From Mytilus galloprovincialis (taxonomy: Eukaryota; Mollusca; Bivalvia; Mytilida; Mytilidae): 64,000 nt of DNA. The position numbers and the translations under genes are program-made. The notes beneath the pieces are model-generated. The model saw only the letters and a list, made by a program, of their open reading frames with translations, searched no databases and was not told where the DNA came from. This document shows positions 46,154 to 57,875 of this stretch, in pieces (positions within the stretch are counted from its first letter, which is position 1; each line of letters starts with the position of its first letter). The stretch covers positions 67,113,261 through 67,177,260 of the forward strand of contig NC_134845.1 of assembly GCF_965363235.1 (NCBI RefSeq), in the 5' to 3' direction.

Positions 46154-46167
46154 GTAAAAGAATTAGA
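46154..46167. repeat. LINE target-site duplication, 3' side
   Basis: GTAAAAGAATTAGA, repeated exactly at 52346-52359. Copy B has it once at 42874-42887, without the LINE. Confidence 0.95.
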
Positions 46168-46530
46168 TTGATTGATTGATTGTTGGTTGCTTTACGCCGC
46201 ATTAGCACAAAAAGGCTATATCGTGGCGAGAGCTAATTCGAATATTTTTACAATTTAAAGCATATTTTTAAAATAAGACAAAAGGTCCTTCAATATACTA
46301 AAATTCTTGTCTAAAGCAAATTGATTATATACAAATAAAAATCAACAGTAAAATAACGTGATAAAAATTAAAACCGATTTAAATATAATAACATTTTTAT
46401 ATTCTATAATAAATTCCAATTTCTTTTAAAAATGCAACAATATTTGTAAATGGAACATTATTGAATAAATCATACATATTATTGACATTGAAATGCTTCT
46501 TACGAATATCAGCAAAGTCAATACAATTAA

Positions 46531-49500
46531 TTAAAACATGTTATAATCCTGGTACCTTTGATAACTATTAATAGTATACTTGCAGTTGCAAGGAACACAT
46601 TGTGGTTCATCTTCATTTTTTAAAAGATACTCATGTGTTATTCTAGTATGACCAATACGACATCTAGTAATAACACACTGATCTTTTCTGTACATAATAT
46701 TATTAAAAGGTTTGCCTAAATTAGGTTTAATTTCATGCAATTTATTATCATCTTTTTTACTCCATTTATTTTTCAATATATAAAAAACATATTCTCTAAT
46801 ATTAGATTTAAAATCAGTATATGGTATATCACAGTTAGATAGAGGGTCACCCAGGGCATTCTTTGCCTCAAGGTCTACAGCTGTGTTTCCAAGGATTCCA
46901 ACATGACTCGGAACCCATAGAAATATTATTTCTTTCAGAAGAATTTTTAAATTCCTCATTACATATAAAATTTTGAGAATTGTTGGGTTTTTAATTTTAG
47001 TATTTCGTATAGCTTGTAAGCATGAAAGTGAATCCGAACATATAATAAATTTGGATTTATCTGAAGAAGCATTAAATTTCAAAGCCAAAATTATTGCTTC
47101 TGCTTCAGCAGTAAAGATGGATGCATCAGATGGCAAACGGAGAGTTGCAGCTCTGTCCCTGAAGACAGCAGCAGATGCAACTCTGTCACCATCTTTTGAT
47201 CCATCAGTATAGACAGTTGAAAAATCTAGATAATCGGCTTTAATTTCAGCATAGTGTTGCTGAATTAAAAGAGGATTTGTTTTATTTTTATTGTGTTCAC
47301 GGAGATCAAATATCATTTTTGGTTTGGGAAGTTCCCATGGAGGACATTTGCAAGTTTTAAATTGAGCAACAGATTTTAAATCAAAAGAAGCTAAATGTGG
47401 TTTTAAACGTATACCTAACGGAGGAATTTTATTTTCATGTTTTGCAAAAATATCTTCATAAATCGGATTAAAAACACAGCTGTAGGCGGGATTATATGAA
47501 TAGGCTTTCAGTTTGACAGCATATTGAAGTCCAAGCTTCAAACGTCTGTCAGAGAGTGAGTGCTCATCAGCCTCTACATACAGACTCTCAACTGGTGAGG
47601 TTTTAAATGCGCCAAGACAGAGACGCAAACCTTGGTGATGCACAGCATCGAGAATCTGTATGTAGGACTTCCTTGCAGAGCCATACACTATAGAGCCATA
47701 ATCTAGTTTAGATCTAACTAGAGATCTATATAAATTAAGTAAAATGTTGCGATCAGCACCCCAGTCAGTGCTGCCGACAACTTTTAAAATATCTAAAGCT
47801 TTTAAACATCTCGATTTTAACATTTTGATATGGAGTAGAAAGGTTAAATTTTTATCGAAAATTAACCCAAGAAATTTGGTTTCATCAACCATTTTAATTG
47901 GGTTGCCGTACAAAGTGAGTTCTGGATCAAGATGCAATTTCCTTTTGTTACAAAAATGCATCCCGACCGTTTTTGACGTGGAAAATTTAAAACCATTTTC
48001 CGAGGCCCATTTTTCAATTCTTCCAAGACATAATTGTAATTGTCTTTCTATGTTATTCATATTTTTGCCTCTGTAACATATTAAAAAATCATCAACGTAC
48101 AATGAACCTTCAATATTACTTTTTAAAACTTCAACAAGGCTGTTGATTTTAAGACTAAATAATGTAACAGATAAAATACTGCCCTGAGGGACACCCATCT
48201 CTTGATCATACAGATCAGACATGGTCGAATTAACTCTAACATTAAATTGTCTGTTTGAGAGAAAATTAGAAATAAAATTAGGCATATTGCCTTTCAACCC
48301 CATATCAAATAAATCTTTTAAAATACCATATTTCCATGCAGTATCATAGGCCTTCTCAAGGTCGAAAAAGACCGACACCACATGTTCATTTTTCGCAAAA
48401 CCATTACGGACAAATGATTCGAATCGAACAAGATGATCAAGAGTACTGCGGCCCTGTCGGAATCCACACTGGATATTGGCTAATAGCCCATTGGATTCCA
48501 AGAACCAAACAAGGCGATCATTGACCATCCGTTCGAGTGTTTTACAGACACAACTGGTAAGAGCAATTGGTCGATAATTAATAGGATCCGTATGATCTTT
48601 ACTTGGTTTTGGAATAGGCACGACGGTTGCAAGCTTCCAGATTGATGGTAAATCACCAGATTCCCAGATGTTATTCATGAGCTGCAAGAGAGCTTCTAGC
48701 GAGGAATCTGGCAAGTGTTTTAAGAGTTGGTAGTGAATATTATCAGGCCCACAAGCTGTATCATGGGCTTTTAATAGAGATGTTTTAAGTTCTTCAAGAG
48801 AAAATAGTTTATTATAATTTTCACCATTTTTTTATTTAAAGTTTAATTTAATTTTTTCTTTTTGTTTTTTAACTTTTTTAAAGTCTTCCCTGTAGTTGTT
48901 ACAAGAAGAAGATTTCGCAAAAGTTTCACCAAGCTTGTTGGCAATATCCTTTGCAGATGTTAATAAATCATTGCCGTCTTTCAAATGTTTTACAGTGGCT
49001 TTAGAATTTTTACCTTTTATTTTGTTTACCATATTCCAAACTTTTGTCATCGGAGTGCGAGATGTAATCCCCGAGACAAATTTTTTCCAGGATGTTCGTC
49101 GGGCTTGCCTACAAGTCCGCCGTGCCTTAGCGCGAAAAATACGGAAATTACTCAAGTTTTCCGTCGTTGGTTGTTGATTGAACCGTCTTTCAGATTTTTT
49201 ACGGTCACCTATGGCTTGATCACAAGCGTCATCAAACCATGGTTTGCTGGGATGTTTCGGATTTGCCGAGGTCTTAGGAATAGTTCTGTCAGCAATTGAC
49301 GTTAAAACTGTATTAAAAGTTAAAATTGGATCTTGTACTGTCTCAAACATCTTTGACTGAAGTTCCGCTTGACAGAGATTCTCAAACAAGGACCAGTCTG
49401 CCTTGTCAAGTTTCCAACGTGGTACTCTCTGTTGGGCAGAAGTAAAAAGATGTTCAAGTGATCACTTCCACATAGATCATCAAGAACACGCCATGAATAA

Positions 49501-50081
49501 TCCAGAAGCAGAGAGGGATCGCAAATAGTGATATCAATAGAAGAATAAGACCCGTTTCCAGGATGAAGATACGTATTAGATCCATCATTAAAAATGCATA
49601 ATCCTTCTTGAGAGACAAAGTCCTCAATGATTTTACCTTTGGCATTATGAGTCTTGCTACCCCATAATGGATTGTGAGCATTGAAGTCGCCCATAAGAAT
49701 AAATGGTGAGGGTAATTGATCAGTGAGGTTTTTGAGTTTTGCTTTATCTATAATTGAATTGGGTGGAATATATATCGAACATAAAGTAATTGTTTTGTCT
49801 AATGATAAACGAATTGCAACTGCTTGCAGATCCATGGTGAGTTGGACTGTGCTATGAATGACGTTGTCCTTCACAAAAATGGATGATCCGCCTGCAGCAC
49901 GTTCATCTACTTTAGAAAATGTGCTATACATGTTGTATCCTTTTAAAAATACATTGTCACTTTCTTTTAGATGAGTTTCTTGAAGACAAAATGCAATAGG
50001 TAAAAATGACTGAACTAGAAGTGTTAACTCGAGAAGATTTATTTTAAGACCTCGGCAATTCCATTGGATGATATTTGTCAT
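46531..50081 (-). pseudogene. LINE ORF2: endonuclease, reverse transcriptase, RNase H
   Basis: It starts with ATG at 50081, overlapping the ORF1 stop by one base. Endonuclease motifs: QWNCRGL, QETHL, MGDFNAHNPLWG, SDHLNI. A frameshift lies between about 49440 and 49390. The linker runs 49389-48833, with an in-frame TAA at 48832 in an A-rich stretch. Reverse transcriptase motifs: NYRPIALTS, FDLEKAYDT, GVPQGSILS, YVDD. RNase H motifs: VYTDGSKDGD, FTAEAEAIILAL, CSDSLS and WVPSHVGILGNTAVD, with D, E, D and D in place. The C-terminal cysteine motif is cut by a ~26-base insertion near 46541-46567 ('ggtacctttgataacta') that is absent from the copy at 33792. The protein nicks target DNA, copies LINE RNA and removes RNA from the hybrid. 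Confidence 0.92.
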
Positions 50082-51598
50082 TATTTAATATTAGAAGGGC
50101 GAATGCTGTCGAGTTTGCCAGCATTCTTATTTCGCTCACCCTGAGATTGTGATCTTTCGAGTGGCGGAACACTTTCGATTTCCATTTCAGTTTCGTCGAC
50201 AAGTGTTGAAAATCTGTTGTGCGAGGAGAGTCGTCGATCTCCAGGACCACACGCAGCTGGTTTTACTCCGCCTCGACCCCTACCCCGCGACCTCGAATCA
50301 GAAGACTTCTGAGAGGATGTATTTACTGGCTTCTTTTGGACATCCTTGTTTTCTGGAGAACGAAGGGGAGATGGGGCTCTAGTAGACTTTGTATTGGACG
50401 AAGAAGTTAACTTCTTAGATGAAGGAAGACTTTTTGAGGTGGAAGAATCATCTATGTCAGTGGGAAGATCCCAGACAGATCCAACGCTCCAATTGTGTAT
50501 TTCTACTGTTTCTTTTTTATTTGATTTCTTTTTCTCATTTTTTTTTTTTGGTGATGATATTGAGCTCTGTAGGGAAGACTGAGTTGACTGAGTACTGGTT
50601 TTGGAAGATTTTGGTTTTCTTGGAATTAATATTTTATCGGTAGGTTCTGTTTCAACAGGCAGCATTGTGAAATTGTCCGCATCAATTGGCCAAGTCATGC
50701 GAGTTTGTGAATTCTCGTGACTGAAAGAGCGGACAACTTTGCTGGCGTACGATGGTCTGTTTGAAACAAGGAGATCACTCGAAACAGAAGCTATCTGTTT
50801 AGCTTCTGGGTAACTGATGTTTCTTTCTGTTTTAATTTTAATAATATTTTTTTCTTTAAGGTAAACAGGGCAGTCCCTAGACGATGAAAAATGGGATTCA
50901 CCACAGTTTACGCATTTAGAAGATTCAGAGTTACAGTTTGTTCCCTCGTGTCCTTCGTCAGAACACTTGAAGCATCTCTGCTTACCACGACATTGTTTGC
51001 TTCCATGCCAAACTTTTGACAAGTAAAGCATCGAATTGGGGTTAGGGATAAACATGTCAACTCTGATTCCGAAGCAACCTAAAGTAATAGATGGAGGAGG
51101 AGTTGGAGTTCTAAAGGTCAAAAGATATGTATTTAATTTGATTATATTGCCATTCTTTTTAATTTGAAATCTAATAACATCAGTTACACCTTGGCTTGAA
51201 AGTTCCTCGCCGATTTCTTCCACGGTAAGGTCACCAAGGTATTGACTTCTGTCTCGAATGATCCCCTTACAGCTGTTCAAACTGTTATGAGGAGAGGCAG
51301 AAACAGGAAAGTTTGTTATTGTAGTCATTGTAAGTAAATTTGTTGATTGACTTTTTTTGGAACATTCAACCAACAAATTGCCAGATCTCATTTTGGAAAC
51401 TTTTTTTACAGTACCAGCAACGCTTTGAATTTGTTTGTGAATTACAAAGGGCGATATTTTTGAAATTGGTTTTTCATCTGTTCCTTTTATTACAATAAAT
51501 CTGGGCCAACTGTCATCTTCCCGACAGGGCTCTGAATCATCACATTTTCTTTTCTTATGTATTAAAGCTGATTTAGAGGGTTTGTTTTGTTGTGCCAT
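50081..51598 (-). CDS. LINE ORF1, CCHC zinc-knuckle RNA-binding protein
   Basis: The frame is intact at 505 codons from ATG at 51598. The frame is open for 12 more codons upstream, but with no ATG. A basic start (HKKRKCDDSE) leads to a folded region (WPRFIVIKGTDEKPI, VTDVIRFQIKKNGNIIKLN). Two zinc knuckles follow at about residues 205-250: CFKCSDEGHEGTNC and CVNCGESHFSSSRDC. The C-terminal half is Ser/Lys-rich, then SRGRGRGGVKPA. In I-type LINEs this protein coats the RNA and brings it to the target. The stop codon overlaps the ORF2 start as TAATGA. Confidence 0.92.
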   Translation of the reverse strand: MAQQNKPSKSALIHKKRKCDDSEPCREDDSWPRFIVIKGTDEKPISKISPFVIHKQIQSVAGTVKKVSKMRSGNLLVECSKKSQSTNLLTMTTITNFPVSASPHNSLNSCKGIIRDRSQYLGDLTVEEIGEELSSQGVTDVIRFQIKKNGNIIKLNTYLLTFRTPTPPPSITLGCFGIRVDMFIPNPNSMLYLSKVWHGSKQCRGKQRCFKCSDEGHEGTNCNSESSKCVNCGESHFSSSRDCPVYLKEKNIIKIKTERNISYPEAKQIASVSSDLLVSNRPSYASKVVRSFSHENSQTRMTWPIDADNFTMLPVETEPTDKILIPRKPKSSKTSTQSTQSSLQSSISSPKKKNEKKKSNKKETVEIHNWSVGSVWDLPTDIDDSSTSKSLPSSKKLTSSSNTKSTRAPSPLRSPENKDVQKKPVNTSSQKSSDSRSRGRGRGGVKPAACGPGDRRLSSHNRFSTLVDETEMEIESVPPLERSQSQGERNKNAGKLDSIRPSNIK

Positions 51599-52345
51599 AT
51601 GAAAGGAGAAAGATTCACCATTCTTGTCATCCACCCACCTCGGAGTGCCTACAAGGGCGATGCTGTGTTTCCGTGGCGAACCGGGATCAAGTGCTAATGC
51701 TGAAAACGAGCTCCAAATATAATGTAGCTGGTCCTCAAAATCAGCACCTAAGATCCACTGCGGAAAGCACCAGATGTTCCAAGAATAGTATACTCAAGCA
51801 GAGCGTATCCATCAAGCGAAAAAGAAAGCGTACCACTTGATTGACCCATGAGCCATCGCCTTCTTCAGTTATCCGAAATATAAATAGCTTAATTTAAAAT
51901 ACATGTGTATATTATGAAAATTGTTACAGGAAAGCTTATTGTTGAGGATTAACTGAAGGGCTCGACATGACCAGCCGATTGATCGAACCGGGTCCATCCG
52001 ACCTCCCGTTTAGATGATATCGAAGCCAAAGCAGCTTATTGAACTATAGTCTCGTCCGTCCGGGTATTTTCTGACCGTAAGGAGTCTGGTTATAGCCCTC
52101 ATCCACAAGGATCTCGTCAACCACCGACACGGGTAGCAACCCACGGCAAACGGGTTGGAGAGCCTATTTTATTTAAAACATCGGGCATCTCACGATGTTC
52201 CGATCACTTTAGTCTGGTCTCTACCCTTCGACCTGTCCAGCATGGGTAACCCTACCAGGAGACAAAGCTCCAGCTGGCATAGCTCTTGGGGTCACTGAGA
52301 CACACAAGCTCCCCGACCACGGCAAGGATAGCGATCCACCGGAGG
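51599..52345 (-). promoter_or_regulatory. LINE 5' untranslated region and likely internal promoter
   Basis: About 747 bases between the element's 5' end and the ORF1 ATG. It is more GC-rich than its surroundings, and LINEs of this type are transcribed from an internal promoter here. No specific promoter motif is claimed. Confidence 0.55.
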
Positions 52346-52880
52346 GTAAAAGAATTAGAAGCTTTCCAAATAAAATCCACATTCTATGGGACAAAGATTT
52401 TATTATTTTTCCTTTCAGTCCTGGTGAACATAAATGTGTTTGATAGTAAGATAAATTTCATAGGTGAGGAGGTCCAAAATAACAGCCTGACCCCAACCCT
52501 TACTGATAACAATGTAGAAATATTTTTATGTTTGATAAAAGATGGTTAACAATCATAGTGTATTTGTAAAATACCTTCTTATAAAATTTCAAAGAGATCC
52601 ATTATGTAAACTAAAGTTCTTGTCCGAAACCAATTGTGTCCTCGGACGACGCAGACAAAGACGAAATTATACCATTATACGATCTCAAAAAATGTTTTTG
52701 CGGTCGTATAAAAATGAGTGGCAAAAGATACAAGCATGACCAGAGGGACATTCAAACTCAAAGAAAAAAGACAAACAAATAAAAGTACAGCACAAAACAC
52801 AACATAGGAAACTAAAGACTACGTGGACTTTAAACAATGCGAACTCCACCAAACACTTTGGATGATCTCAGATCTCATAG
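52346..52880 (+). repeat. segmental duplication copy C, right part
   Basis: It starts with the second target duplication (52346-52359), then matches copy B from 'agctttccaaataaaatcc' (42888) to 'ggatgatctcagatct' (about 43401). It includes the 'gggacattcaaactc' repeat fragment (about 52722-52870). Copy C ends there, before the beta-barrel exons. Confidence 0.88.
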
Positions 52881-53506
52881 GGAAATCTGTTCGTATTTTG
52901 AGTAATTAAAATATAAACCCTTTCGGGTCAGTCTTGAAGATGTGTTACAATTATGACAAACAATCCAAAATTAAGGATGAATATATCAGACTATTACTTA
53001 ATAGCAAGTGTAGAAAAACACTTGCATAAATATCATCTTTTATTAATCAATCATTTGAAATAAGGAAAATATCCTTATAACGAGTATTATGAAAAATTTG
53101 ATATACTTGTATCAGTAACCTATTCTAAATTAACCTATACATATTGTTATTTTTATAACTGCACATTTAAATGTTCGAAATATGCCTATTGATTTTATAT
53201 GTAGTATTGTTTATTTGCTGCATCATTACTAATTGTATACAAGTTGCCAATTATTGTAATTGAGTTTGTGCCAATGAAATATTTGTATTTGAGTTTGTGT
53301 AGGGCAAATTTCTCGGAAACTAAGTAGTAATTGCGTGTGCCAATAAAATATTTCTATATGTGGATGTTTAGGGCAATTTACTCGGTAACTAGGTAGTAAG
53401 TTTACACGAGTCGGCATCAAACTCAAACTTAATGGATAATAGAAGTGTAAATGTAATCCTTTGACTCTCTGCTATGGACGACTTAAATCGTATATATGAC
53501 TCTTTT
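52881..53506. other. no recognised feature
   Basis: AT-rich. Two loosely similar phrases ('gtgccaatgaaatatttgta' and 'gtgccaataaaatatttcta', about 53269 and 53337) suggest an old local duplication. Confidence 0.35.
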
Positions 53507-53779
53507 CTAGCAACGACAAAATTATTTTCAATACAGGTGAAATAATTTTGTCGCTGCTAGTGTATAACATTTATGTCACTCTTTCCAGACAATTTATCCT
53601 TTAAAGTAAATTATCAACAAAGATATCAATTAATAAAGTTATAGAATTTAAAAACATAAATTTGTAGATTATAGAATTTTAAAACATAAATTTATAGAGT
53701 TGTTAACATCATGGATTTATGTTTGCACAATTGTTCGTCGGTCACGCATGACACAGGTAAATAATTTTGTCGTTGCTAG
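53507..53779. mobile_element. MITE-like element, 'ctagcaacgacaaaattatt' ends
   Basis: CTAGCAACGACAAAATTATT at 53507 is the exact inverse of the right end (53759-53779). An extra inward copy of the right-end motif lies at 53539-53560, forming a tight hairpin with the left end. The interior holds a duplicated 'ataaatttgtagattatag' phrase. Its right half matches 21856-22077. No target duplication was confirmed. Confidence 0.6.
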
Positions 53780-53789
53780 TGTAGCAGGA

Positions 53790-54168
53790 ACTATTCTGCT
53801 GGAGATTCGGGGATGCGGACCACAGCTAATTCTAGTTTGTAAACTGATGTGAACGGAAAGGACTGATGCCAAATGTAATGCGCTCTAATACATCTAAGTA
53901 AATGAAAACCAAAAATGAAAATAATATATATTTTAATGAACAAAGTACATCTTTTATTATGTAGAGCCAAAGGTGAAAAGAAATGGAGCATTATATGACT
54001 TCAAATTACCGGTACAAAGGAGGCATGTAGCCACTAACCTAAACGATGGTTGGGAACCTTGGCTTTCCTTGGTTGGACTGAAAGTCAGTCCTCAGAGCAT
54101 GTAGCAAAAGAACTAATATAACAGATAATTGGAAAGCTTGGCTTTGCTTGGTTGGACCATGGAAGTAT
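53790..54168. other. no gene recognised
   Basis: 'ccttggctttccttggttgg' and 'gcttggctttgcttggttgg' form a short local repeat (about 54058 and 54136). Nothing else was seen. Confidence 0.3.
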
Positions 54169-54726
54169 TGTAACGTTTGTGGGTCATCGTAAATTCCCCT
54201 TTTTCTATTTTTAGATACTATATATAACTATAGTTGTCCGGTCACTTTTTCGCGGGGATCGTTTATCTCGTGCTTGAACTCAATGTCCAGACTAGGATAT
54301 TTAAACCTCGTCAGGGCAGTATTTCTTTAGATTGGGGAAAACTTTCGTACTGGTAAGTTGTACTTTAAATTTCAATTTATTTTGTATTTCGATGTTTGAC
54401 TTAAATATTTATTTCTTTACATTTGATATATCTCTTTTCGGTCTCGTAGTCAAACAGTTCTAAAATGTTAAATTTACGTTTCCGTTCCAGAATAAAAAGA
54501 GGGAATTGTACACTAGCTTGATATTTTATGATTTCGGGTTTATAAAGAGATGGGTTTCATTTTGATAGCGATATTTAGACAGAGGGTTAATCCGAGGGAT
54601 ATTTTGGAGTAACGGTCGTCAATCTACGGGATTGTTCGTGCCTAATTACTCTGAAATAGAATTTTGTATTATCGCATGTTTTGGTTTTGGATCTTGAACT
54701 GGTCAATTTTATTGAAAAACGTTTTT
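54169..54726 (+). mobile_element. LTR-like repeat, copy 1 (558 bp)
   Basis: It starts TGTAACGTTTGTGGGTCATC and contains a TATA-like 'atactatatataac'. The same 558-bp sequence recurs at 60815-61372. The TG start, the promoter-like content and the purine-rich tract before copy 2 suggest LTRs. Its end was taken as the end of identity; a CA end is not evident. It is treated as an LTR fossil. No gag or pol was seen between the copies. Confidence 0.5.
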
Positions 54727-56306
54727 AAAGGCAGTGCTTTAAGGCCTGACTTTCAAGTCATGAGGTTCATCTTTTCATACGCAATCTATGCAGGGGGTCT
54801 TTTGGCCAGGGATAGATCCGGAAATGTTCGAATTTCTCCTCTTCTTTTTATGGTATGATATGGTTTTTGTTTCTTTCATTTACATTGGGGACTAAAGAAA
54901 CGATCAGTGTGTATTGTTCGTTTTATAGAACTTGTTATTAATGTGTATTTTGCATGATAAGCAGTCAACCTGACTACAAACTATCATTATTTGTATTCCG
55001 TGTGGAAAGTGGTCGGGTCAATTTCGAGTGATTTCTGACATCTAAAGATTTTTTAATTAGTTCAGACGTTGATATAACAATGAAAAGTCGACTGAACATG
55101 ATTAATATTGCATCTTCTATAATTCAAAGCGGAATTCGGTTTATAAACGAGAAACCGTAAAGCGTTTTCAATTTCTGTATTAGTTGTGTATGTTGTCTAC
55201 GTATTATCCTGGTTCCCGGTACTACGTTCCGGGTATTAGTTATTTGATATATCTGATGTGTAACATTACGATCAGGTACCAGCCAATCTACGTGTGTATG
55301 TGTACATGATTTCCCGCCAAAATGACCGACTTACAGCTATGGAAAAATAGTCCATAAACGTTCCGTATAATGATATGCAAATTCATAATTAATCGTAATT
55401 TTTTTTATCTTTATATAATAAATATAACAAAATGGATTCCACAAAATTGAAAATAGCATTATTTTACGAGGATTTCTAATATTTTTTTCACTTCCGGGCG
55501 CAGTAATACGTATGTTTTGAAGAAGCTCCAAGAAATTGACAAAGTGAATTGAGAAGGAAACGGATAGATATACGTCCTTGCTATCAGGTAAAACAATTTA
55601 AATGTACAGAAAAAACACATTTACTTCACACAAATAGTACAGGCTTAAGCATTTTATTGTCTTATACACGACTGTAGTCTAGTGTTTAAACGACGGCGGT
55701 GACCTACAAGGTACGGGTCATACTGGGTCAAGTCTAAATATGTAAACATATCCACGTGCTATTAGGTAGAAAGCATCGTAATGCAATATCTACAATTTTT
55801 TCCTCCTTTATACATCGTTTAACCAGATATATTTCTCTTTCAAATACACTTAAACACGGGTTGTATGTACGTATCTTTTCTAGTGTTTTCTTGTCCTTAT
55901 TAAAGTTCATTTGTTGATGTTTAAATATTTTTGAACGACTGAACACAGGAGTGAATGAATGCAACAATTATATATACTGAAGACTTGGGCTGTACAATGA
56001 TAGTGTACGTATATCATACTGATAATTATTCTAGCAGTAATAATGTTAATTTAGGATGTAATGACAGGAATTCATGAGCTGTGCCTCAGGCTTTCTGAAA
56101 AAATATCAATGACAATGTAAACAGGAACAAAACATTGACACGAATGATGCTCTCTTCTATGTTATAGTTATTTAGGTATGTGTGTTGCACAAGTTTCAAA
56201 AAAACTTAAGTAATAAAACTTTTTTTCAGGGCACAAACCCACTTTAAAGAGACTTGTCTACTGCCATACCCATCCTATTTTCATGCACCATTTGCAAGCA
56301 AGAGAC
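54727..56306. other. no coding region recognised between LTR-like repeat and next MITE
   Basis: AT-rich. If this is the interior of an LTR element, its genes are gone or unrecognisable. Confidence 0.3.
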
Positions 56307-57002
56307 GAATCCGGGTCGGTTCGCCCTGATTCATGTTCGCCCTAGTACCTGTTCGCCCTGATACCTGTTTGCCCAGGGTCCATTCGCCCTGATTATTATT
56401 TTTTTCTAATTGTTGTCTAGTCGCATTATTTTAAGTATTTAAACAAATTATGTTAAAGTTTGTTGAAAAATTGACAGAATATTTATATTGCCGCAATCAA
56501 TTTAACATTTTCCCTTTCAGTTTGATTTGCAGAGTAGAATACTGGAATACAATGTAGTTATCTTTATTGATATTTGTTAACAAAATAATTGTTAACAGTC
56601 AATCACGAAAGTATGCAGTATAAATAAATGAGCTTGTAAATCGGTTTCATAATTAACATTTCGTACATCATTAGTTTTATTAATTTCATGCTGAATATTT
56701 TATCAAAATAAAACGTTTGTTTTTATTATTAATCCATCAAAAGACAAGTTTTACAATAATCAGTTATCTGAATCATTTTGTAATTGAACAATTAATGATC
56801 AAAAACAAGCCATAAACTTTTAAATATTTCAATGTTTCCATAAATTTCAAGAATATACATGATATATATACCATAGAAATATCTGAATAAGTTTATTCAA
56901 CTTCAATGCCCTGAATATTTAATATTTTTATAGTAGGGCGAACGAACTCAGAGCGAACGGACCTAGGGCGAACACGTTATTAGGGCGAACAGTCCCGATA
57001 CC
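56307..57002. mobile_element. MITE with TTCGCCCT inverted arrays
   Basis: A 9-bp target duplication GCAAGAGAC flanks it (56298-56306 and 57003-57011). The left end reads GAATCCGGGTCGGTTCGCCC; the right end inverted reads GGTATCGGGACTGTTCGCCC. TTCGCCCT or a one-base variant recurs every 17-19 bases: five times at the left end and four times inverted at the right. About 550 bases of AT-rich non-coding sequence lie between. Confidence 0.85.
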
Positions 57003-57011
57003 GCAAGAGAC

Positions 57012-57875
57012 TGAATGGTTTGCAAAATTAAAAATCAGGACGGTGTCCAGTTAAACCAAAAGAACTAAACTGGATGAATATTGTAGGAGAAATCTAGAGG
57101 AAAGTTTTGATTTGTGAAATTGGTTTTCCTGAAAAGTCATTCATCCTAGCCTGCAGAAAGGAACTATAACTGTCCACCACCAACTGACGAGCTAATGTTG
57201 AGCTTCACATATGGAATTACTCAAATACCATCAATGTCTATGTTTTCAGCACAGATTTCACAAGTTATGACACAGCTGTGCTTTTTTTTTTTATACCTGT
57301 TAAAGAGTTGTATACTAAATTTTATTTTTTTATCAATAAATATATCTTGTGTCATTTAAGAACTTGTATTTTGCCAAAAGATGCATACTAGTGAATGAAA
57401 GTAGTGCAGTTCATTTTGCTTTGGTATATAGAATTGAATTACAATTGTTCATGTTATTGGAATGCATATAAAAATAAGGAGATGTGGTACAATGTATATA
57501 CATGATATTTAGTGAGTTTATCAAGCAAAAGTGAATAAGAAATAGGTATAAGCAGTTACAGGTACTACTGTACAATCTCAAACAATGAGAAAAACTCATA
57601 CCGTAAAGAGAATTTCATATTTACAAGTAAGTTTTGTTTTTGCGTTGAATAATTTTCTTCTATTGTTTTAATTGCAAATATGGGAAGTGGTTAAAATGCT
57701 AATGAGACAGCTGTTATGGCCACAGAGCCTTAATTGAAAACTTCTTTTTCATTCATACCAGTAGATTTTGCCTGGAGTTAGAAACATATCTGCCAACTTT
57801 TCAAAATGCACATGGGGGTTTTACGTGAAAGATGGTTCATATAGTCATACAAAACCTTCAAGGGGGCCTTCAAAT
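57012..57875. other. no recognised feature
   Basis: AT-rich sequence between two MITEs. Confidence 0.3.

Larger units (their letters stand above)
45677..46167 (+). repeat. segmental duplication copy C, left part
   Basis: It matches copy B at 42397-42887. The coiled-coil exon's acceptor is changed (TTTCG instead of TTTAG), so that exon could not be spliced normally. The match resumes at 52346 after the LINE. Confidence 0.85.
46168..52345 (-). mobile_element. near-complete LINE, I/Nimb-like, with RNase H
   Basis: A 6178-bp non-LTR retrotransposon is bounded by a 14-bp target duplication. In the minus sense: 5'UTR (52345 to 51599), ORF1 with CCHC knuckles (51598-50081), ORF2 with endonuclease, reverse transcriptase and RNase H (50081 to about 46531), 3'UTR (about 46530 to 46168) and a tail of CAAT repeats. 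The bicistronic layout, APE endonuclease and RNase H after RT place it in the I superfamily. Nimb is the commonest such clade in molluscs, but the clade is inferred. ORF2 has one frameshift, one in-frame stop and a short insertion near its end, so this copy is not autonomous but appears young. Confidence 0.93.

Noticed and set aside
46973-48076. plus-strand genes in the LINE region
   Set aside because: Open frames at 46973, 47744 and 48336 are antisense to strongly supported reverse transcriptase and RNase H coding.
56307-57002. CRISPR-like or operator array of TTCGCCCT
   Set aside because: The motifs are inverted at the other end and the whole is bounded by a target duplication, so it is a transposable element.
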